Source of the DNA: Pachyseris speciosa
Lineage: Eukaryota > Cnidaria > Anthozoa > Scleractinia > Pachyseridae
Assembly (NCBI GenBank): GCA_016490735.1
Contig: JAEMWC010000010.1
Span: 870,001-934,000 of the forward strand
DNA: 64,000 nucleotides
Direction: 5' to 3'
Part shown: piece by piece, positions 59,181 through 64,000 of the stretch
Layout: each line of letters begins with the position of its first letter
Numbering within the stretch: the stretch's first letter is position 1
Translations under genes and position numbers: made by a program
Notes under the pieces: model-generated
Database searches by the model: none
Told to the model about the DNA's origin: nothing
What the model saw: the letters and a program-made list of their open reading frames with translations, nothing else

Positions 59181-61072
59181 TGATTGTTTTTATTAGTAAG
59201 TATATACTGCACCAGCTGAATAATTAGTGGACCAAAACATTACTTTATAGGTGACAACATACCGACAAGTGGTTGGAAATTGTAAAATCTTGCACCTCCA
59301 AGTTAACTAATCTGAGTGTGCAAAAAGCACTATTCACTTAAATGTGTGGTATATACTAATAAGTAATAACTATCATGCATTTCCTAGTAAAAAACAATCC
59401 AGATATTCCAGCTATTACTATACAGTTTGCACAATGAAATTGCCTTATTGTCAGAAACAGCACCTAAAAATACGGAATACAATACAAAATGGGCAGTGAA
59501 CGTTTTACAGCCTGGCAGAACATGAGAATGAACAACAAAAAGCACCTGGAAACAGATGGCAGGCAACGGACTTGAGTGAACTAATGTCAAGGACCCATCA
59601 TGAGTCCCACTTGAGCACGAGTTTAAACTTCTACTTGTGAAGAAGCGAGGAAAGTACGTGTCTGAAACAACTACTTGAATGACAAGTTCTTGAAGATTTG
59701 CCAGACTTAACTGTAATTTGGAATTGTGAGATGATATTTTGGCTTCTGTTCCAATACCAGAAACTACAATGAGTATATGTAAACAACATCTGTACAAATT
59801 CTGTGTTCACTAGCTGTACATCATTGTCAATTGAAATGTGTTCCACAAAAGGAGCGTACATCGCTTTTTTGCCTTAAAATCCAAATCTCTCTAACCTCAC
59901 TCTACTTTGGCATACAGACTGCGTGGTTATGGTGTCAGAAAGGAAGTTCTGCACTTACTTTGTGATTTAAAGGCCTGGATTCAGCAAATTAGCATAATTA
60001 TGACTTTTGCCTACAACTGGACCAACTCAAACAAAAGAAATCAATCATGCATCCGATCTTTTTGTTTCTGTTTCTTGAGTTTTGGGGAAAATTCATATTT
60101 ATTAAGCTAATCCTTCGGATCCTAGCTTTCTAATCGCAAAATAAGTACAGAACTTCATTTCTAGCCTATATGCCAAAGCAGAGTGAGTTAAGAGATATTT
60201 TGGATTTTATGGCATAAAAGCAATATAGTCACCCCTTCTGCAGAACACCCTTCAATTAATTTTTGCATAGTTAAGAACTGAATAGTTGCTTAATTGATAT
60301 TTAGGAGATTGTACAGGAAATACAAAGACAGTATTACATTATTATTTTATTGTCAGAGAGTAAAGTTGACGATGGGCGGGGGGGAGGTCAAATTGAATTC
60401 ATGATGAAATTAATATCTCCATAGATTGTGTAGAGTTCTGTATCAAAAGGTAATGAAATATACTAAGTAGCTCAGAGTAGCAGTCTGTGCCAAACGTTAA
60501 TACAACTGATTAAAAATTCATCAACCCCAGCCTTTCCCTGCTCCTTAATATATTCCACCCCCCTCTACTTTACAGTTGATTTGTATTGGGGTTTACAGAG
60601 GTGCACATGTAACTCAAATACAGTCTCTTGATTGGTCATAACTCTTATGAATTATTAATAAATTTTACAAAGTGAGATATTGAGGTTGTATTTATCTTTG
60701 CCAATCATGCATTTATTTAGTTCTTTGGAATTAATTCCATGGAATATTTTTTACCTAGCAGAGATATTGAAAGGACAAGATGCAGTCTGTAATGTTTAGC
60801 GTGACAAGTAGCATTCATGTTAAGGACTGAGTGAGTGATTACGCAGTGGCATTGTTAAGGGTTAAAGTCCTGACCAACTTCATAACTTCACAAAAATCTT
60901 CCTAACATCCCCCTTTCCCAAAAAAGTGCCCTGAATATTATAACTCCACTGAAAAAGGCATACTACGTATTTATTCAAGATGGGGGAGCTAAAAATTATA
61001 AAACATCTTGAAAATAAGGAAAACTAGAGGTTGACTCTATAATGTTTCCCTAAATAAAAAGATAAAAAAAAA
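59181..61072. other. Intron or intergenic DNA, no gene recognised
   Basis: Nearly 1.9 kb. The minus-strand ORFs at 59384-59797 and 59631-59861 and the plus-strand ORF at 59907 have no recognisable motif and no integrin similarity. Confidence 0.45.
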
Positions 61073-61690
61073 AAACAGATATAAACTATGTACAATGTAA
61101 ATCCTTTAAGAACTATTTACAAGAGGTAAATTAGATAGCTAATGATCAATAATTACAATAAATAATAAATATTCAGATGTTTAGAAAGCACTTCAGTGCG
61201 CTCTTAAAACGACTCAGGCTCCCAGCCTCAATAACAGAACCTGGTAGGCTATTCCAGTGCCGTACGATTCGGATAGGAAAAGAGTATTTATATGGATTAC
61301 ACTTTGCTGGCTTAAGATAAAGCTTATACAGATGGTTAGTGCGGGTTGAACTGCACTTGTTGAAATCAAAGAGATCATCAAAGTTTAGTTTGTTCATGCC
61401 AAATACGATCTTGTAGCATTCAACTAAAGAAAGAAACAGTCTGCGTGTTTCGAGTGTAGGCCACTTCAGCTTCCTTAAACGATCTTCATATTCCATCTCA
61501 CCACGTTTTTGTCAGAGTGCGAGCCGAGAGGCTCTTCGCTGAACACTTTCTAACGCTAGCACATCTTTAACCAAATATGGATTCCAGACCGGGGCAGCAT
61601 ATTCTAGAACAGGACTCACAAGAGATTTGTATAACGTAGAGAACGCACCAGGATTCGACGAGCCCACTGTTCTGTGAACCAAACCCATCA
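61073..61690 (-). mobile_element. LINE 3' fragment (CR1/L2/jockey-like RT C-terminus)
   Basis: Minus-strand frame from 61688: STLYKSLVSPVLEYAAPVWN, then VLALESVQRRASRLAL, an in-frame TGA at 61512-61514, and on through EDRLRKLKWPTLETRRLFLS, CYKIVFG, YSFPIRIVRHWNSLP and SRFKSALKCFL to the stop at 61173. This is the conserved segment after the RT thumb in CR1/L2/jockey-group LINEs. Endonuclease and the RT core are missing, so the copy is 5'-truncated and dead. An A-rich tract (complement TTTTTTTTTTTT) at 61064-61076 marks the 3' end. Confidence 0.85.
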
Positions 61691-61799
61691 GATAACCAAC
61701 TAAGTGAAATTAAGATCCAGAGTTTCTGATAGTTAAGTACCTTGATCTACAAAACATTTAGCTTGCATACATGTATATATGCGTTATACAATGAGATGA
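61691..61799. other. Short unassigned spacer
   Basis: Between the LINE fragment and the first direct repeat; no feature seen. Confidence 0.4.
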
Positions 61800-61997
61800 A
61801 TGGGGTTAAATGTAATTTAACCTATAGTTAACGACTAGGAGCAAGTTTTTGCTCAGTTATTTGCATGGCATGGCGTTTGTGTTTGCTCGTAGCCTTTCTG
61901 GCTTATGTCTGACGTTTTCAGGCAGTCCAGTGGTCAGCGGCAGTTCTGTTTATTTTATGCATGCACCTTTTCCACATGCTTGTAGTTTTTACTTGCT
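61800..61997 (+). repeat. Direct repeat flanking a recombinase relic, left copy
   Basis: About 200 bp matching 63571-63771 in the same orientation, with AACGACTAGGAGCAAGTTTT and AGGCAGTCCAGTGGTCAGC shared. Confidence 0.88.
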
Positions 61998-62039
61998 TGT
62001 TGGCAGTGTTTGTTGCCTTTTTTTGCGGTGAGTGGTTAG

Positions 62040-62530
62040 CATAATTAGCGGATTTGCATGTCCTGTCTAGGGTGTTAATGTATCCCTTATGCATTGTGCA
62101 GGATGGTAGCAGTGTGTGGTTGGCGGTGTTTGTTTGCATTGAGCGGCTGGCGGTTGGTTTGTGTTTCTTGTGTGTCCTGTCTAGGGTGTTTGTATCCCTT
62201 ATGCAGTTTGCAGGACTGTAGCTATATGCAGTTTGCGTTTTTTTAGCGGATTTGCATGTCCTGTCAAGGGTGTTCGTATCCCTTGTGCAGTTTGCAGGAC
62301 TGTAGCTATATGCGGTTAGTGGTATTTATTAGCATATATTTGGTGAGTGGGTTATTTTATTATTATTATTATTTATTAATTTATTATTATTTTTATTATA
62401 TATATAATTATATATATACACATGTATATATTTGTGGCTCTGTGTGTCCTGCCTAGGGTGTTTGTATCCCTTCTGTGGTTTGCGGGACTGTAGGGTGTGT
62501 TTTGTCCTAGATGCGCTTTGCATGACTTAA
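62040..62530 (+). repeat. Diverged tandem repeat of about 100 bp
   Basis: Four or five imperfect copies of a block holding TGTCCTGTCTAGGGTGTTTG, TATCCCTTATGCAGTTTGCA and GGACTGTAGC, interrupted by an AT-rich microsatellite at 62355-62430. Confidence 0.8.
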
Positions 62531-62639
62531 GCCATTGGCAGTTAGCAGGATTTGCGAGTTCTTGCTGACAGCAAGATTCCTTTGTCCTCGCCCAGGGCCT
62601 TGCCCCATCTACACATCATTTTTACTTATCAGCCCAACA

Positions 62640-63400
62640 TCGCTAGGTCTGTTTCCGCTGATAGGATGGCAGTTTGAGTCCAGAGGGTGCTCTTTTGCCA
62701 GCTGATGAACAGTCACTCATCCGTTTTGCATCGCTTCTGGCCGACAACGTCCACCACTCATCCATCGAGGTGTACCACAGTGTAGAGTGGTCCCTTCACA
62801 TTACAATGGTTTACCTGATCCCTTGTTCAACTGTCTGCAGCTGGAGCATGCACTGAGGGCTTTAAGGTATGTACAGGGTTCCTCTCCTATTACGATTAAT
62901 CTCTTGCAGACCTTCATTCAGCACACGTTATTCCTCACATCCCAGGACCATGTCTTGCTCGCGTTCTTTGGCTTTTACACGCAGGCAAGTTCATCACTAA
63001 TTCTATGTTTGACCCCAGTATCCATGCCACCTGGTTGTTAGTGACGTGCAGGCTAACATGTTGGTGGATCCTACATGCTTCAGTGTTCACATCAAGTCCT
63101 CTATGACTGACTGCATTTTCCGTGGGCTGTGTCATCTACGTGGGCTGAGGAAACAAAGTTATTTGCCCGGTGATCGCCTTGGGTAGCTTTCTGGTATTGC
63201 GTCCCTCCCTTCTCTGGGGCCACTATTTTGTGTCATACGGATGGTCGTCTTTTTACTAGGCAGCAGTTGTCATGTTTGTCCAATCTATTTTACACTCCGC
63301 TGGTCATCATGGTTCTCTCAGCAACTTCTCGGGGAGTCCCAGATCATTTCTTTCAAGACCTTAGGCCGGTGGGGCTGTGGCTCAGTGGCCACGAGCCCCC
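62640..63400 (+). pseudogene. Tyrosine recombinase (DIRS/Ngaro/Crypton-like) relic
   Basis: Pieces of one recombinase in changing frames: ALLPADEQSLIRFASLLADN and EVYHSVEWSLHI (SAM-like binding part), GLPDPLFNCLQLEHALRALR and DHVLLAFFGF (start of the catalytic part), DVQANMLVDPTCFSVHIKSS, and CHTDGRLFTRQQLS with SRGVPDHF and TLGRW. The first catalytic Arg of the GFxRAGE motif is lost (GFYTQAS) and several frameshifts are needed, so it is inactive. It lies between the two direct repeats, as expected for a tyrosine-recombinase retroelement, but no RT is seen between them. Confidence 0.75.
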
Positions 63401-63570
63401 CATTTCTTGGAGTTGTTTACCTGGAGGTCCTTTGGCATGGTGGGCAGGGCTCGTGGCTGGCTTGCGGGTACGGCAGGCTTATAGGGTGTTCTACCAACCT
63501 GGGTTTGGGTCGGCAGTACCAGCCCCCAGGTCCCTGAGCACCCAACCTCCACTTGCAACGCAGATGTTAA

Positions 63571-63771
63571 ATGGGATTAAATGCAATTTAACCTAGTTAA
63601 CGACTAGGAGCAAGTTTTTGCTCATTTATTGGCATGTCATGGCAAGGTGTTTGCATTTGCTAGTAGCCTTTCTGGCTTATGTCTGACATCTTCAGGCAGT
63701 CCAGTGGTCAGCAGCAGTTCTGTTTATTTTGTGCGTGCACCTTTCCCATGTGCTTGTAGTTTTTACTTGCT
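63571..63771 (+). repeat. Direct repeat flanking a recombinase relic, right copy
   Basis: Second copy of the 61800-61997 sequence, about 90 percent alike by eye. It is followed by TTC/TTA microsatellite DNA. Confidence 0.88.
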
Positions 63772-63826
63772 CTGCATACGGAGCATTGCAGCTCGTGTGT
63801 TTTCGAGTATTTCCCCTCCCTTTAGT

Positions 63827-63829
63827 TTT

Positions 63830-63898
<69 letters not shown>

Positions 63899-63935
63899 TG
63901 TTTATTTATTTATTTACTTATTGTTTCTTCCACTG
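63827..63935. repeat. TTC then TTA microsatellite
   Basis: CTTCTT run switching to ATTATT and then to TTTATTTATT. Confidence 0.95.
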
Positions 63936-64000
63936 AACGAACTCCTAGTTCAGTGTGACGGGTGCTTGGTTTGGGGCTTGGTGTGGCGGGCGGGGCTCGT
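63936..64000. other. Window end, unassigned
   Basis: Ends in GGCGGGCGGGGCTCGT, which resembles GGTGGGCAGGGCTCGT at 63439-63454, so another copy of the same repeat may continue past the window. Confidence 0.4.

Noticed and set aside
59384..59797. 137-codon minus-strand ORF as an upstream integrin exon
   Set aside because: No FG-GAP pattern, no matching splice phase, and a hydrophobic/Ser-rich composition unlike the family.
63228..63596. Overlapping ORFs at 63.2-63.6 kb as a new gene
   Set aside because: Their first halves are pieces of the broken tyrosine recombinase and the rest is repeat sequence.

Overview
The window is animal nuclear DNA. It holds a split gene with GT-AG introns, tRNA-derived SINEs, a BEL/Pao LTR retrotransposon, LINE fragments, many small inverted-repeat elements and long microsatellites. 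The gene and repeat style suggest a cnidarian, probably a stony coral; this is an inference from family resemblance, not a database match.

Layout. Positions 1-17053 are one satellite made of a 256-bp unit. The left arm (1-7504) runs one way and the right arm (7507-17053) is its reverse complement, so the whole is a giant head-to-head palindrome. Each unit carries an 85-nt sequence with every hallmark of a type I hammerhead self-cleaving ribozyme, on the minus strand in the left arm (29 complete copies) and on the plus strand in the right arm (37 complete copies). This resembles the hammerhead circRNA/retrozyme repeats known from metazoan genomes.

From 17323 to 58918 the minus strand carries 21 exons of one integrin alpha-subunit gene. 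They run from beta-propeller blade 3, through three calcium-binding FG-GAP loops and the leg domains, to the start of the last extracellular domain. All 20 splice junctions agree in phase except for one single-base break in exon 15. The N-terminal exons lie beyond the window or were not recognised. The C-terminal exons (rest of the leg, membrane segment, tail) are not in the window, so the ribozyme palindrome probably sits in the intron after exon 21, beginning 269 bp past its splice donor.

The introns are full of mobile DNA. Intron 13 holds a 6-kb BEL/Pao element with near-identical LTRs but broken gag-pol, nested in the target duplication of a fold-back repeat that sits on the exon 13 splice donor. 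Intron 11 holds a 105-bp-period minisatellite of about 2.8 kb inside a 9-kb interval bounded by a 44-bp inverted repeat. Other introns hold an RLE-type LINE 3' end, tRNA-SINEs, a perfect-TIR mariner-type MITE, an 8-bp-TSD MITE and TTAA-type fold-backs. Upstream of the gene (59-64 kb) are a CR1/L2/jockey-like LINE 3' fragment and a decayed tyrosine-recombinase gene between direct repeats.

The most notable item is the inverted hammerhead-ribozyme satellite inside the integrin gene. The left-arm ribozymes have the same sense as the integrin pre-mRNA, and the right arm can pair with them over kilobases.
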